The notes: generated by a model from the letters alone, not told the origin. A stretch of 17,262 bases of DNA from CAZUZD01 sp964624465 (GCA_964624465.1 CAZUZD010000115.1:1-17262), one strand, 5' to 3'; positions 1 through 8,283 are shown, counted from the first letter of the stretch. Program-made: numbers and translations.

Positions 1-1
1 C

Positions 2-466
2 CGGCTGCCCCTGGCCGCCGCCCCCGACCGCGTCGCGCGCGCCGGACCGGCCCAGCGCCGGCGGGCCAGCGGGCCCACGCGCCGGGTCCTGGTTGTCGAC
101 GACAACCGCGACGCGGCGCTCTCGATGGCCAGGGTCCTGAAGCTGATGGGCCACACCGTCGAGACCGCCGCCGACGGCCTGGACGCGATCACCGCCGCCG
201 AGCGGTTCCGGCCCGAACTGATCCTCATGGACGTCGGCATGCCCCGGCTCAACGGTTATGAGGCCACCCGGCAGATCCGCGCCACCGACTGGGGCGGATC
301 GGTCACCGTGCTGGCGTTGACCGGCTGGGGCCAGCCCGGCGACCGCGCCCAGTCGGCCGAGGCCGGCTGCGACGGTCACCTCGTCAAGCCGATCGAGCTC
401 TCGGACCTCGAGCCGTACCTGGCCGCCTGCGGGCCGGACCGGCCCCGGACCGGGCCGCCGAGCTGA
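2..466 (+). CDS. Sensor/hybrid histidine kinase, C-terminal receiver domain (5' truncated)
   Basis: The reading frame is open from base 2, so the gene begins upstream of the window and only about 154 residues remain. The first residues (RLPLAAAP) resemble the end of a histidine-kinase ATPase domain, and a short Ala/Arg/Pro linker follows. A complete CheY-like receiver starts with RVLVVDDN, whose acidic pair is at bases 98-103. The phospho-accepting Asp (bases 230-232) lies in LILMDVGMP, the conserved Thr in LALTGWG, and the conserved Lys (bases 386-388) in LVKPIE. The protein should take phosphate from its own or a partner kinase domain and relay it in the cytoplasm. No output domain follows the receiver; the protein stops about 25 residues after the KP motif. 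This layout is typical of a kinase with a fused C-terminal receiver. The kinase part itself is not visible, so a receiver with another N-terminal partner is possible. The ATG at 125 lies inside the receiver fold and is not a real start. Confidence 0.85.
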   Translation, partial: RLPLAAAPDRVARAGPAQRRRASGPTRRVLVVDDNRDAALSMARVLKLMGHTVETAADGLDAITAAERFRPELILMDVGMPRLNGYEATRQIRATDWGGSVTVLALTGWGQPGDRAQSAEAGCDGHLVKPIELSDLEPYLAACGPDRPRTGPPS

Positions 467-599
467 GCGGGATCGGGCCAGCCCCCCGACCGCTGGCTCG
501 CAGGGCGACGTTGCGACGCCCGCCGCGGTACGATGCCAGACCACGCACGAGGGGCCGGCCCGGTCCCCGGTGAGAGGCTCTCCGGAAGGTGGCCCCCAA

Positions 600-2177
600 A
601 TGGATCGAGACGTGAGGCCCGCGACGGTGGGGCGCCGGCCGCTCTGGCTGCTGGCCCTGTGGTTCGGCGCGTGCGGGATCGCGACGACGGCCGGTCCGTG
701 GCAGACCTCGGCCTGCGCCCGGGACGACCGCGGCGGGGCCGTCGGGCGATTCGAGGGGCACGGCGATGTCGGGGCCCCCCGCCTGGCGGGCGATGCGGTC
801 TTCGACCCGGCGGGCGGAACCTACACGTTGACCGGCGGTGGGACCAATCTCTGGGCCGCTCACGACGAGTTCCAGTTCGCGTGGCGGCGGGTCGAGGGGG
901 ATCTGGCGATCGAGGCCGATGTCGACTTCGAGGGCGCCGGGACCGACCCGCACCGCAAGGCCTGCCTCATGATTCGCCAGGGCCTCGAGCCCGATGCCGC
1001 CTATGTCGACGTGGCGCTGCACGGCGACGGGCTCACCTCGCTCCAGTTCCGCGCGGCCTGCGGCGAGGCCACCCACGAGGTGCAGGCGAACGTGCGGGCC
1101 CCCCGGCGGCTCCGGCTGGTCCGGCGCGGGGCCTATGCGACCCTGTTCGTGGCGGATGCCCTGGGCGCCTGGCGGTTCAGCGGCGCCGCGGTGCGGATCG
1201 ACCTGGGCGGGCCGGTGTACGTCGGCCTGGGCGTCTGCTCGCACAACGCCGGGGTCACCGAGCGGGCCGTCTTTTCCCGGGTGGCGCTGACGGAGCACCT
1301 GCCGGCCGCGACGGGCCGGCCGGTGCTGTACAGCACGCTGGAGACCCAGGCCCTGGCGTCGACCGACCGTCGGGTGGTGCACGTCACGCCGACCCGGATC
1401 GAGGCGCCCAACTGGCTCGCCGACGGCCAGACGCTCCTCTACAACAGCGGCGGCCGGCTCTACCGGATTCCCGCCGCCGGCGGCCCGCCCGAGGTCGTCG
1501 ACACCGGGTTCGCCATCAAGTGCAACAATGATCACGGCGTCTCGCCCGACGGCACCCGGATCGCCCTCAGCGATCAGTCGCAGGGGGACGGCAAGGCGCG
1601 GATCTACACCCTGCCGGTCGCCGGCGGCACGCCCATGCTCGTGACCCCGAATGCCCCCTCGTACTGGCACGGCTGGTCGCCCGACGGTCGCACGCTCGCC
1701 TACTGCGCCCAGCGCGACGGCGAGTTCGACATCTACACGATCCCCGTCGCCGGCGGCGCCGAGACCCGCCTGACCACGGCCGCCGGGCTCGATGACGGGC
1801 CCGAGTACGCGCCCGACGGCTCGGCGCTCTACTTCAACTCCGATCGCACCGGCCGGATGCAGATCTGGTGGATGCGGCCCGACGGCTCCGACCAGCGGCC
1901 GGTCACCGACGACAGCTTCAACAACTGGTTCGCCCACCCCTCGCCCGACGGCAAGACGCTCGTGTTCCTGTCGTACGAGGGGGACGTGAAGGGCCACCCC
2001 GAGAACAAGGATGTGACCCTGCGGCGGCTGAAGCTGGCCGACGGCTCGATCGACGTCCTGGGCCGGTTCTTCGGCGGCCAGGGCACGATCAACGTCCCCT
2101 GCTGGTCGCCCGACGGCAAACGGATCGCCTTCGTGACCTACCAGCTCGTCCCCGAGGCGCCGGCCCCGGATCGCTGA
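600..2177 (+). CDS. Exported TolB-like beta-propeller protein with concanavalin-like N-terminal domain
   Basis: This is a 525-residue protein. I chose the ATG at 600 because ggaagg (about 583-588) sits at a suitable distance. A GTG at 570 in the same frame would add ten residues but has no clear ribosome site. Basic residues followed by the hydrophobic run LWLLALWFGACGIA indicate a signal peptide. Residues about 45-230 look like a DUF1349/LamG-type beta-sandwich, with strands such as FQFAWRRVEGDLAIEADVDF. From about residue 265 the protein is a propeller, with PD40/TolB-type motifs (SPDG or APDG followed by a hydrophobic strand) near residues 314, 359, 403, 447 and 502. The blades are about 45 residues apart. 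TolB-type propellers usually bind proteins or ligands in the periplasm, and nothing here shows an enzyme active site. The gene ends 18 bp before the convergent permease. The substrate is unknown and TolB itself is unlikely, because no TolB N-terminal domain or Tol-Pal neighbour is present. Confidence 0.82.
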   Translation: MDRDVRPATVGRRPLWLLALWFGACGIATTAGPWQTSACARDDRGGAVGRFEGHGDVGAPRLAGDAVFDPAGGTYTLTGGGTNLWAAHDEFQFAWRRVEGDLAIEADVDFEGAGTDPHRKACLMIRQGLEPDAAYVDVALHGDGLTSLQFRAACGEATHEVQANVRAPRRLRLVRRGAYATLFVADALGAWRFSGAAVRIDLGGPVYVGLGVCSHNAGVTERAVFSRVALTEHLPAATGRPVLYSTLETQALASTDRRVVHVTPTRIEAPNWLADGQTLLYNSGGRLYRIPAAGGPPEVVDTGFAIKCNNDHGVSPDGTRIALSDQSQGDGKARIYTLPVAGGTPMLVTPNAPSYWHGWSPDGRTLAYCAQRDGEFDIYTIPVAGGAETRLTTAAGLDDGPEYAPDGSALYFNSDRTGRMQIWWMRPDGSDQRPVTDDSFNNWFAHPSPDGKTLVFLSYEGDVKGHPENKDVTLRRLKLADGSIDVLGRFFGGQGTINVPCWSPDGKRIAFVTYQLVPEAPAPDR

Positions 2178-2195
2178 CGATCGCCAGGGGCCCGC

Positions 2196-3731
2196 TCAGG
2201 GCCGCGCGGCGGGCTCAGCGGGCGCCGGCACGCGGTGGTCGTCCAGGACTCCGGTCCGGTGACGGCGGACCAGGCCATAATAGAGGCCGCCGACGGCCAG
2301 CATGGCCGCGGTGGCCAGGGGGACGCTGAGGCGGCCGAGGGCGTCGTCGCCGTACACCTCGGCGCGGGGCCAGCTCAGGTTCAGGATCATGACGACGCCC
2401 CAGGCCACCGCCAGGGCGTTGACCGGCAGGCCCCAGCGACCGAGGTCGAAGCCGGTCGTCGGGTGCGGCGGCGTCCGGCGCCGGAGCCGGCGCACGAGCA
2501 TGGGGGCCGTCACGAGCAGGTACGCCAGGTTGGCCCACACGATGGCGACCGAGGCCATCACCTCGATGACCCTGGGGAAGTTCAGGTTCATGATCAGGAG
2601 CCCGGCCGCCGCCGCCCCCAGCGCCACGGCGGGGACGACCGGCGTCCGCCAGGCCTCGGAGATCCGGGCCAGGGCGTCGGAGAACGGCAGGTTGTTGTCG
2701 CGAGCCATGGCGAAGATCAGCCGCACGGCGGCGGCATGCACGGTCAGGGTGCAGACGGTCACCGCCAGCGCCAGGTCGCAGAGCAGGAGCGGGCCGAGCC
2801 GGTCGCCGAGCACCTGGCGGATGACGTACGGCATGCCGCCGCTGACCTGCCCGAGCTTCGGATCGGCGGGGTCCTCGACGGCGCAGAGGGCTGCGACGAT
2901 GAGCAGGCCGCCGACCAGGCCGACGGCCGCCAGGGCGCCCAGGATCGCGCGGGGGGCACGCCGCCGGGGGTCGGCGGTCTCCTCGGCCAGCGATCCGGCG
3001 GTGTCGAAGCCGTACATCACGAAGGTCGCCGTCAGCGACGCCGCCAGGAACGGGCCCAGATAGCCCAGCGGCTGGCCGGCCCCCCGGCCCAGGGTCTCGA
3101 AGACGATCATCGGCCCCCGCCGCGCCGAGGCGGCCAGCAGCAGGATCAGGGCAATCACCCCGGTCAGCTCGGCGAACACGCCGACGTTGTTGATCCGGAC
3201 CAGCCAGCGCACGCCCACGGCGTTGACCACCGTGCTGAAGCCGATCAGGCCGCAGCCCAGCAGCACCGCGTTCCGCGCGGCGTCGGCGGGTCGGTCGGCC
3301 GAGCCGACGAGCTGGAACCCGCCCCAGAGCTGCGGCAGCGTAACCTGGAGCGCCAGGGCCACGGCCACCAGCGTGATCACCGCGCAGGCCAGGTACACCC
3401 AGCCGGCCATCCAGCCGACGGCGTTCGAGCCGACCCGCCGCGACCACTGGTAGACCCCGCCCGAGAGCGGGTACCGCGCCGCCTGCTCGGCGAAGCAGAG
3501 GGCGACCAGGAACTGCCCGACGAAGACCGTCGGCCAGGTCCAGAAGAACGCCGGGCCGCCGGCGGCGTAGCCCAGATAGAAGAGCTGCGGCAGGCCGGTC
3601 AGGATCGAGAGGTACGAGAACCCGACCGCGAAGGAGGAGAAGCCCCCCAGCGTGCGATCGAGCTTCTGCCGATAGCCGAAGCCGGCCAGTTCCTCGGCGT
3701 CGCGGCCGGCAGCCGCCTGGCGGTCACCCAC
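2196..3731 (-). CDS. APC-superfamily amino acid permease (ACT/GABA-permease-like)
   Basis: This encodes an integral membrane transporter of 511 residues with about 12 hydrophobic segments. It probably takes up amino acids or related amines by cation-coupled transport across the inner membrane. The N-terminus (ELAGFGYRQKLDRTLGGFSSFAVGFSYLS) is the signature I associate with the amino acid/choline transporter branch of the APC superfamily. The segment GFDTAGSLAEETADPRRRAPRAI is the conserved APC loop after helix 6 (E-E, then the P/R-rich stretch), and MARDNNLPFS is the typical APC cytoplasmic loop. I chose the GTG at 3731-3729 because aagagg lies about nine bases upstream and the protein then begins just before the family's conserved N-terminus. 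The frame stays open to 3863, but that extension would run into the upstream gene's coding end. The upstream DUF1501 gene on the same strand ends 94 bp away, so cotranscription is possible. Substrate is not predictable from sequence. Confidence 0.88.
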   Translation of the reverse strand: MGDRQAAAGRDAEELAGFGYRQKLDRTLGGFSSFAVGFSYLSILTGLPQLFYLGYAAGGPAFFWTWPTVFVGQFLVALCFAEQAARYPLSGGVYQWSRRVGSNAVGWMAGWVYLACAVITLVAVALALQVTLPQLWGGFQLVGSADRPADAARNAVLLGCGLIGFSTVVNAVGVRWLVRINNVGVFAELTGVIALILLLAASARRGPMIVFETLGRGAGQPLGYLGPFLAASLTATFVMYGFDTAGSLAEETADPRRRAPRAILGALAAVGLVGGLLIVAALCAVEDPADPKLGQVSGGMPYVIRQVLGDRLGPLLLCDLALAVTVCTLTVHAAAVRLIFAMARDNNLPFSDALARISEAWRTPVVPAVALGAAAAGLLIMNLNFPRVIEVMASVAIVWANLAYLLVTAPMLVRRLRRRTPPHPTTGFDLGRWGLPVNALAVAWGVVMILNLSWPRAEVYGDDALGRLSVPLATAAMLAVGGLYYGLVRRHRTGVLDDHRVPAPAEPAARP

Positions 3732-3825
3732 GTCCGGTTGCCTCTTGCTGCGGCGGAGGTCGTCGACGCCCCACGAGTGTACGGCCCGGCCACCACGGTG
3801 GGCCAGCACCGCCCGCGGTCCGGGC

Positions 3826-5232
3826 TCAGGCGCCGGTGAACAGCGGGGTGATCGGCCGGCCATCGCACAGGGCGATCGGGCGGTTGAGGCGGTCGCGCAG
3901 CTCGGTCGCGGGGTCGAGGCCCAGGGCGTGGTAGATCGTCGCCGCCAGGTCGGCCGGGCGGTAGGGCAGGCTGGCCGGATAGGCGCCGATGCGGTCGGAC
4001 GAGCCGATCACCTGGCCGCCACGGACGCCGCCGCCGGCGAACGCCGCCGAGAAGCACCGCGACCAGTGGTCGCGGCCGTCCGGCGTGTTGTTGTTGCCGG
4101 TGCTGGCCCCGATCCTCGGCGTGCGGCCGAACTCGCCGCTGACGACGACCAGCGTCTCGTCCAGCAGCCCGCGCACGGAGAGGTCGTCCAGCAGCGCCGA
4201 GACGCCGCGGTCGGTCGGCGGCAGCAGGCGGTCCTTGAGGCTCTTGAAGTTCGCCGAGTGCGTGTCCCAGGTCTGGACCCGGCCCATGTTCACCTGCACG
4301 ATCGGGACGCCGGCCTCGACCAGGCGGCGGGCGAGCAGCAGCGACTGGCCGTACATGTGGCGGCCGTAGCGGTCGCGGGTGCGGGGGTCCTCGGTGCCCA
4401 GGTCGAAGGCGCGGGCCACCTTGCCCGAGAGCAGCAGGTTGTACGCCAGGTCGCGCTGCTCGCTGAACGGGTCGCGGGCCGAGGCCGAGCGGTCGCCCCA
4501 GGCGTCGCGCTGGCGGCCGACTTCATCGAGCAGTTCCCGCCGGCGCTCCAGCCGCTCCACGCTGAAGCCCTCGGGCAGCGTGACGCTGTCGACCTTGAAC
4601 CCGCGCTGGTTCGGGTCCTGCTTGATCTGCCAGGGGTCGTAGCGCGGCCCGAGGAACCCGGCGTGCTGGCCGGGCCAGGTCAGCGGCCCTTCCATCAGGT
4701 AGGTCGGCAGCATCACGCCCGAGGGGATGCCGTCGGCCCGGGGCCGGATGTACTCCATGGCCGCGGCGTAGCACGGGTAATCGTCCCGCGAGGCGATCTT
4801 GTCGAAGAACGCGCCCGGCTGCGGTCGGCCGGTGAGGAGCTGGTGGGTCGCGTTCAGGTGGTTCGTGTGCTCGTGCGACAGCGACCGCACGATGGCCAGC
4901 TGCTGCGCCCGGGCCGCCAGGCCGGGCAGGTGCTCGCAGATCGAGACGCCGGGCGCCGTCGTGTCGATCGGGTTGAACTCGCCCCGGATGCCCACGGGCG
5001 AGTCGGGCTTCATGTCGAAGCTGTCGAGGTGGCCCAGGCCTCCGGTGAGGAAGACCAGGATCATCGACTTCGCCGTGCCGGCCGGCGGCAGGGCATCGGG
5101 CGCGGCGGCCGCCGCCTGGCGGGCGCGGCCGGCGAGCACGCCGGCGGTGCTCATCCCCAGGAAGCCGGAGAAGCCGACCTGGAGGAACTCGCGGCGGATC
5201 ACCCCGTAGGGATGGCTGTGGTCGGGCCGCAT
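3826..5232 (-). CDS. DUF1501 family protein, Tat-exported
   Basis: This 468-residue protein has the usual DUF1501 length. A twin-arginine signal is visible: VIRREFLQVGFSGFLGM at about residues 11-27, followed by an Ala-rich stretch. Conserved family segments are present: MILVFLTGGLGHLDSFDMKPD, SLSHEHTNHLNATHQLLTGR, VVSGEFGRTPRI, and GRDHW near the C-terminal third. DUF1501 proteins are distantly related to the alkaline-phosphatase/sulfatase fold and are very abundant in planctomycetes. Their reaction is not established. In many planctomycete genomes they sit beside a DUF1549/DUF1553 cytochrome-like partner, but none is in this window. I chose the ATG at 5232 because gggag lies about eight bases upstream. 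An in-frame start at 5268 would push the Tat motif inward. A promoter-like pair lies at 5307-5335, giving a leader of about 70 nt. The permease follows 94 bp downstream on the same strand. Confidence 0.9.
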   Translation of the reverse strand: MRPDHSHPYGVIRREFLQVGFSGFLGMSTAGVLAGRARQAAAAAPDALPPAGTAKSMILVFLTGGLGHLDSFDMKPDSPVGIRGEFNPIDTTAPGVSICEHLPGLAARAQQLAIVRSLSHEHTNHLNATHQLLTGRPQPGAFFDKIASRDDYPCYAAAMEYIRPRADGIPSGVMLPTYLMEGPLTWPGQHAGFLGPRYDPWQIKQDPNQRGFKVDSVTLPEGFSVERLERRRELLDEVGRQRDAWGDRSASARDPFSEQRDLAYNLLLSGKVARAFDLGTEDPRTRDRYGRHMYGQSLLLARRLVEAGVPIVQVNMGRVQTWDTHSANFKSLKDRLLPPTDRGVSALLDDLSVRGLLDETLVVVSGEFGRTPRIGASTGNNNTPDGRDHWSRCFSAAFAGGGVRGGQVIGSSDRIGAYPASLPYRPADLAATIYHALGLDPATELRDRLNRPIALCDGRPITPLFTGA

Positions 5233-5306
5233 GGCAATCTCCCGGTCCGCCTCGGTCTCGTCCCGCACCGCGACCAGGGCCGCGCCGCCGTCCCAGATTC
5301 CTCAAA

Positions 5307-5335
5307 AGTTTAACCCGCGGGCCGGTCAGCGGCAA
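5307..5335 (-). promoter_or_regulatory. Candidate sigma-70-type promoter for the DUF1501 gene
   Basis: Read on the minus strand, TTGCCG (5335-5330) and TAAACT (5312-5307) are separated by exactly 17 bases. Each hexamer matches its consensus at four of six positions. An AT-rich patch (ttaaacttttg) stands out in an otherwise very GC-rich stretch. Transcription would start near 5300, about 70 bases before the ATG at 5232. The call rests on consensus and position only. Confidence 0.4.
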
Positions 5336-5380
5336 GCCGGCCCGGGCGCACGAGGGCCGCCCGGGGCCGACTCTGCGGGC

Positions 5381-6430
5381 TCACCGGATGGCGCCGTCGC
5401 CCGGGGTGTTCGGGATCGGGGTCTCGGCGATCGGGCCCAGCGGGCGCTCGATCAGGTGGGTGTCGAAGAACTGCTTGATCCGGACTCCGACCTCGGGGTT
5501 GCGGAACCCGCCGTGGCCGGCGTTGCTCACGGGGATGAACGTGACCGGCACCCCGACGTCCTTGAGCGCCCGGGCCAGCCGCTCCGACTGGTTGAACGGG
5601 ACCAGCGGGTCGGCCGTGCCGTGCAGGATCAGGAACGGCGGGTCGTCCTTCGTGATGTACGTCGTGGTCGAGGCCGCCCGCGCCCGGTCCGGGTGGTCGG
5701 GCAGTGCCCCGCCGATCAGTTGCGACTCGGGCGAGCCGGCGTCGTTGGCCGTCCGCGGCCCCTTCTGGAATTCGGCCATCGCCAGCAGCTCGCTGGGTCC
5801 AAACTGGTCGACGACGCACGTCACCCGGCTGCTGTGAGTGCGGTTCGGGCCGACGGTCCCCTCCAGCTCGGGCACGCCGCCGCTGGTGCCGAGCATGGCC
5901 GCCAGGTGGCCGCCGGCCGAGGCCCCGATGACGCCGATGTGGTCGGTGTCGAAGTGGTACGTCCCGGCATTGGCCCGGATCCAGCGGATGGCGGCCTTGC
6001 AGTCGTGGATCTGAGCCGGCCACTGCGCCTGGCCGCTGAGGCGGTAGTTGATCGAGACGACGGCGTACGAGCCCTCGGTGACCAGGCCCATCACCTCGGC
6101 CATGCCCATGCCCTTGTCGCCCATCCGGAACGCGCCGCCGTGGATGTTCACGATCACCGGCAGGAGGCGCGACTTGCCGGACTTCGGCCGGTACACGTCG
6201 AGCGTCTGCCGGGGGTCGTCGGTGCCGGCGTAGTTCAGGTCGCGGTCGACCTGCACCGTGACCGGGATCACCAGCGGCCGCCCGGGTCCGGGCCCGGGGC
6301 GATCGCCCGGCGGCTGGGCCGCGGCGGTCGTCGCCAGCAGCAAGGCGAGCCCGCCGGCGCCCAGGGACTTCAGGATCGCACGGGCCGGGCGGCCGGCGCG
6401 ACGGTCGTCGCAGGCGAGGGGTGCGGTCAT
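5381..6430 (-). CDS. Exported alpha/beta-hydrolase (esterase/lipase, BD-FAE/HSL-like)
   Basis: This 349-residue serine hydrolase probably cleaves an ester outside the cytoplasm. The N-terminal region (basic residues, then the hydrophobic run LGAGGLALLLATTAAA) is a signal peptide. The whole catalytic machinery is visible: oxyanion-hole motif HGGAF at H97-G99, nucleophile S171 in GASAGG, acid D274 in HGTADPLVP, and H306 in NAGHGG. The segment DLNYAGTDDPRQTLDVYRPK before the HGG motif is characteristic of planctomycete carbohydrate-esterase/lipase paralogues, including acetylxylan- and feruloyl-esterase-like ones. I chose the ATG at 6430, with ggag 11 bases upstream. A GTG two codons earlier would have even better spacing, and either gives the same mature protein. 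The frame extends upstream to 6538 without a plausible signal peptide start. The gene is divergent from the GH78-like gene, which hints at carbohydrate ester substrates, but the substrate is inferred only. Confidence 0.88.
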   Translation of the reverse strand: MTAPLACDDRRAGRPARAILKSLGAGGLALLLATTAAAQPPGDRPGPGPGRPLVIPVTVQVDRDLNYAGTDDPRQTLDVYRPKSGKSRLLPVIVNIHGGAFRMGDKGMGMAEVMGLVTEGSYAVVSINYRLSGQAQWPAQIHDCKAAIRWIRANAGTYHFDTDHIGVIGASAGGHLAAMLGTSGGVPELEGTVGPNRTHSSRVTCVVDQFGPSELLAMAEFQKGPRTANDAGSPESQLIGGALPDHPDRARAASTTTYITKDDPPFLILHGTADPLVPFNQSERLARALKDVGVPVTFIPVSNAGHGGFRNPEVGVRIKQFFDTHLIERPLGPIAETPIPNTPGDGAIR

Positions 6431-6538
6431 CGTCACAGGAACTCCGGAGCGGGCCAGCCGAGCCGGACGGTCGCCGGTCGGCAACGGTCGGAACTGTCGC
6501 CCGAGTGTACCGCCGCACGGCCGGAGTCGGGGGGACAA

Positions 6539-6566
6539 TTGCCACCGAATGAATTGCTCGTGTTAT
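6539..6566 (+). promoter_or_regulatory. Candidate promoter for the GH78-like gene
   Basis: TTGCCA (6539-6544, five of six consensus positions) and TGTTAT (6561-6566, four of six) are 16 bases apart. They lie in the only AT-richer patch of the 221-bp divergent spacer between the esterase and the GH78-like gene. Transcription would begin near 6573, leaving a leader of about 80 bases. No equally good pair was found for the opposite gene. Three direct copies of CGGTCG (6468, 6475, 6485) lie upstream and could be chance in this base composition. Confidence 0.38.
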
Positions 6567-6651
6567 GGTGATCTCAGCCTGGCGACCGGGGCACGGTCGG
6601 GGGCCGGGCACGACAGCTCGGGCGTGCGGTCGAGGAAATCGAGGAACTGCG

Positions 6652-8283
6652 ATGCCCATGCCTTCCCGTCTCGGCGTTCCGGCCCAGCGGATCGTCTGGC
6701 CCGCGCCGCCCCTCGGCGGGGGGGAGTCCGCGACGGCTCCGCTGCCGGCGACGATTCGCCTGGACGCAGCGGTTGGTTCCGGGAACCTCGGGCCCCGGGT
6801 CGTGCTCGATTTCGGCCGCGAGCGGTTCGGAGGCCTCCGGCTCCGGGTCCCGGGGACCGCCGAGGCCGGGACGTGTCGGGTGCGGGTGCGGCTGGGCGAG
6901 TCGGTCTCGGAGGCGACCACATCGACCCGGGCCGGGACCGTCGTCGAGATCATCCCCGGCGCGACCTGGACCTCGGGCGTGACCGGGTTCCGGTTCGCCT
7001 CGGTCGAGCTGGCCCCGGACTCACTCGCCGCCGGGCTGATGCTGCCCGAGGCCTACGACGCGGCACCCGAGCCCGAGCGGCTCGGGTCGTTCGCGTGCAG
7101 CGACGAGCGGCTGAACCGGATCTGGGAGGTGGGCGCCCGTACGGTCGGGCTCTGCATGCAGGGGCAGGTGTGGGACGGGATCAAGCGCGGGCAGACGGTG
7201 TGGGCCGGGGACCTGTACCCGGCGCTCGACGTGATCGCCGCCGCCTTCGGCCCGCATCCCGACCTGCCGGCCAGCCTCGACGAGCTCCGCGACCGGACCC
7301 CGCTGCTGGGCACCTGGCTGAGCTGGATGAACGGGATTCCCGGCTACTCGCTCTGGTGGATCCACTGTCAGGCCGCCTGGTTTGCCTACTCTGGCGACCG
7401 CCCGTACCTCGAAGCCCAGCGGCCTTACCTCGTCAAGCTGCTGGGCCTGATCGGCGCCGCGATCGACGCGCAGGGCTGCGAGCATTATGAAGGCTGGCGC
7501 TACCTCGACTGGACCACGACCGAGGACCCGGTGGCCGTGCACGTCGGCTACGAGGGGCTGACCGCCCTGGCCCTGCGGGCGGCCGACCCGCTGCTGGCGC
7601 TCCTCGGCGAGTCCGACGCGCAGGCCCGCTGCCTCGCGACACTCGACCGGCTGATGGCGTACCAGACGCCCTCCACGGCGTGCAAGCAGGCCCGGGCGCT
7701 GATGGTCCTGGGCGGCCTGGCGTCGGCTCGGCCTGCGAACCTCGAGTGCCTGGCCCCCGATCCGGCCGCCGGCCTAAGCCCGTACCTGGGCTACGCGGTG
7801 CTGGAGGCCCGGGCGCTGGCCGGCGACCACGCGGGGGCCCTCGACCTGATCGGCCGGTTCTGGGGCGCCATGCTCGACCTGGGCGCGACCACCTGGTGGG
7901 AGGAGTTCGCCCTCGACTGGGCCGCGCAATCGGATCCGATCGACGTGCCTGTCGGGGACCCCCGGCGCGACGTGCACGCCGGCCGCAGCGGCAACCGGCG
8001 CCGTGGTCATGGCCTGAGCCTCTGCCACGCCTGGTCGGCCGGGCCGACCGCCTGGCTCAGCCGGCACGTCCTGGGCGTGCAACCCGTCGAGCCCGGCTGC
8101 CAACGGGTCCGGGTCGAGCCCTGGCTCGGACCGCTCGACCACGCCGAGGGGGAATATCCGACCCCGCACGGACCGATCCACGTCCGCCACGAGCGCCGGC
8201 GTGACGGCTCGATTGCCTCTGACGTGGTCGCTCCCGAGGGTGTCACGGTGCTGGGCCCGGCGGGTGGTGGCATGAGCCGCTGA
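6652..8283 (+). CDS. GH78 alpha-L-rhamnosidase-like protein with altered active site
   Basis: This 543-residue protein has no signal peptide, so it is probably cytoplasmic. The ATG at 6652 has gagg seven bases upstream. The frame opens at 6565, but those residues look non-coding. The domain order resembles GH78. A beta-sandwich spans about residues 25-130. An (alpha/alpha)6 six-hairpin domain spans about 145-460, with SDERLNRIWEVGARTVGLCMQG, the WAGD motif and SLWWIHCQAAWF. A C-terminal beta domain ends the protein (VEPGCQRVRVEPWLGPLDHAEG, TPHGPI). In GH78 the active-site motif is D-G-x-K/R-R-(D/E)-R-x-x-W-x-G-D. Here D175 and D187 are kept, but the acidic residue five after the first Asp is G180, followed by Gln instead of Arg. 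The candidate general base in GATTWWEE (E417) is kept. Hydrolysis of rhamnosides may therefore be lost or altered. The protein is also shorter than many multidomain GH78 enzymes. Confidence 0.82.
   Translation: MPMPSRLGVPAQRIVWPAPPLGGGESATAPLPATIRLDAAVGSGNLGPRVVLDFGRERFGGLRLRVPGTAEAGTCRVRVRLGESVSEATTSTRAGTVVEIIPGATWTSGVTGFRFASVELAPDSLAAGLMLPEAYDAAPEPERLGSFACSDERLNRIWEVGARTVGLCMQGQVWDGIKRGQTVWAGDLYPALDVIAAAFGPHPDLPASLDELRDRTPLLGTWLSWMNGIPGYSLWWIHCQAAWFAYSGDRPYLEAQRPYLVKLLGLIGAAIDAQGCEHYEGWRYLDWTTTEDPVAVHVGYEGLTALALRAADPLLALLGESDAQARCLATLDRLMAYQTPSTACKQARALMVLGGLASARPANLECLAPDPAAGLSPYLGYAVLEARALAGDHAGALDLIGRFWGAMLDLGATTWWEEFALDWAAQSDPIDVPVGDPRRDVHAGRSGNRRRGHGLSLCHAWSAGPTAWLSRHVLGVQPVEPGCQRVRVEPWLGPLDHAEGEYPTPHGPIHVRHERRRDGSIASDVVAPEGVTVLGPAGGGMSR

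Noticed and set aside
511..534. Promoter for the TolB-like gene (TTGCGA and TACGAT)
   Set aside because: The two hexamers are only 12 bases apart, too close for a sigma-70 promoter.
384..1997. Long antisense open frame opposite the TolB-like gene
   Set aside because: It covers a gene with a signal peptide and regular repeats, and its protein is a Gly/Arg/Val/Pro-rich shadow with no domain, as expected in very GC-rich DNA.
2235..3839. 534-codon plus-strand frame opposite the permease
   Set aside because: It encodes a low-complexity Gln/Gly/Arg/Ala product. The opposite strand has a complete permease with conserved family loops.
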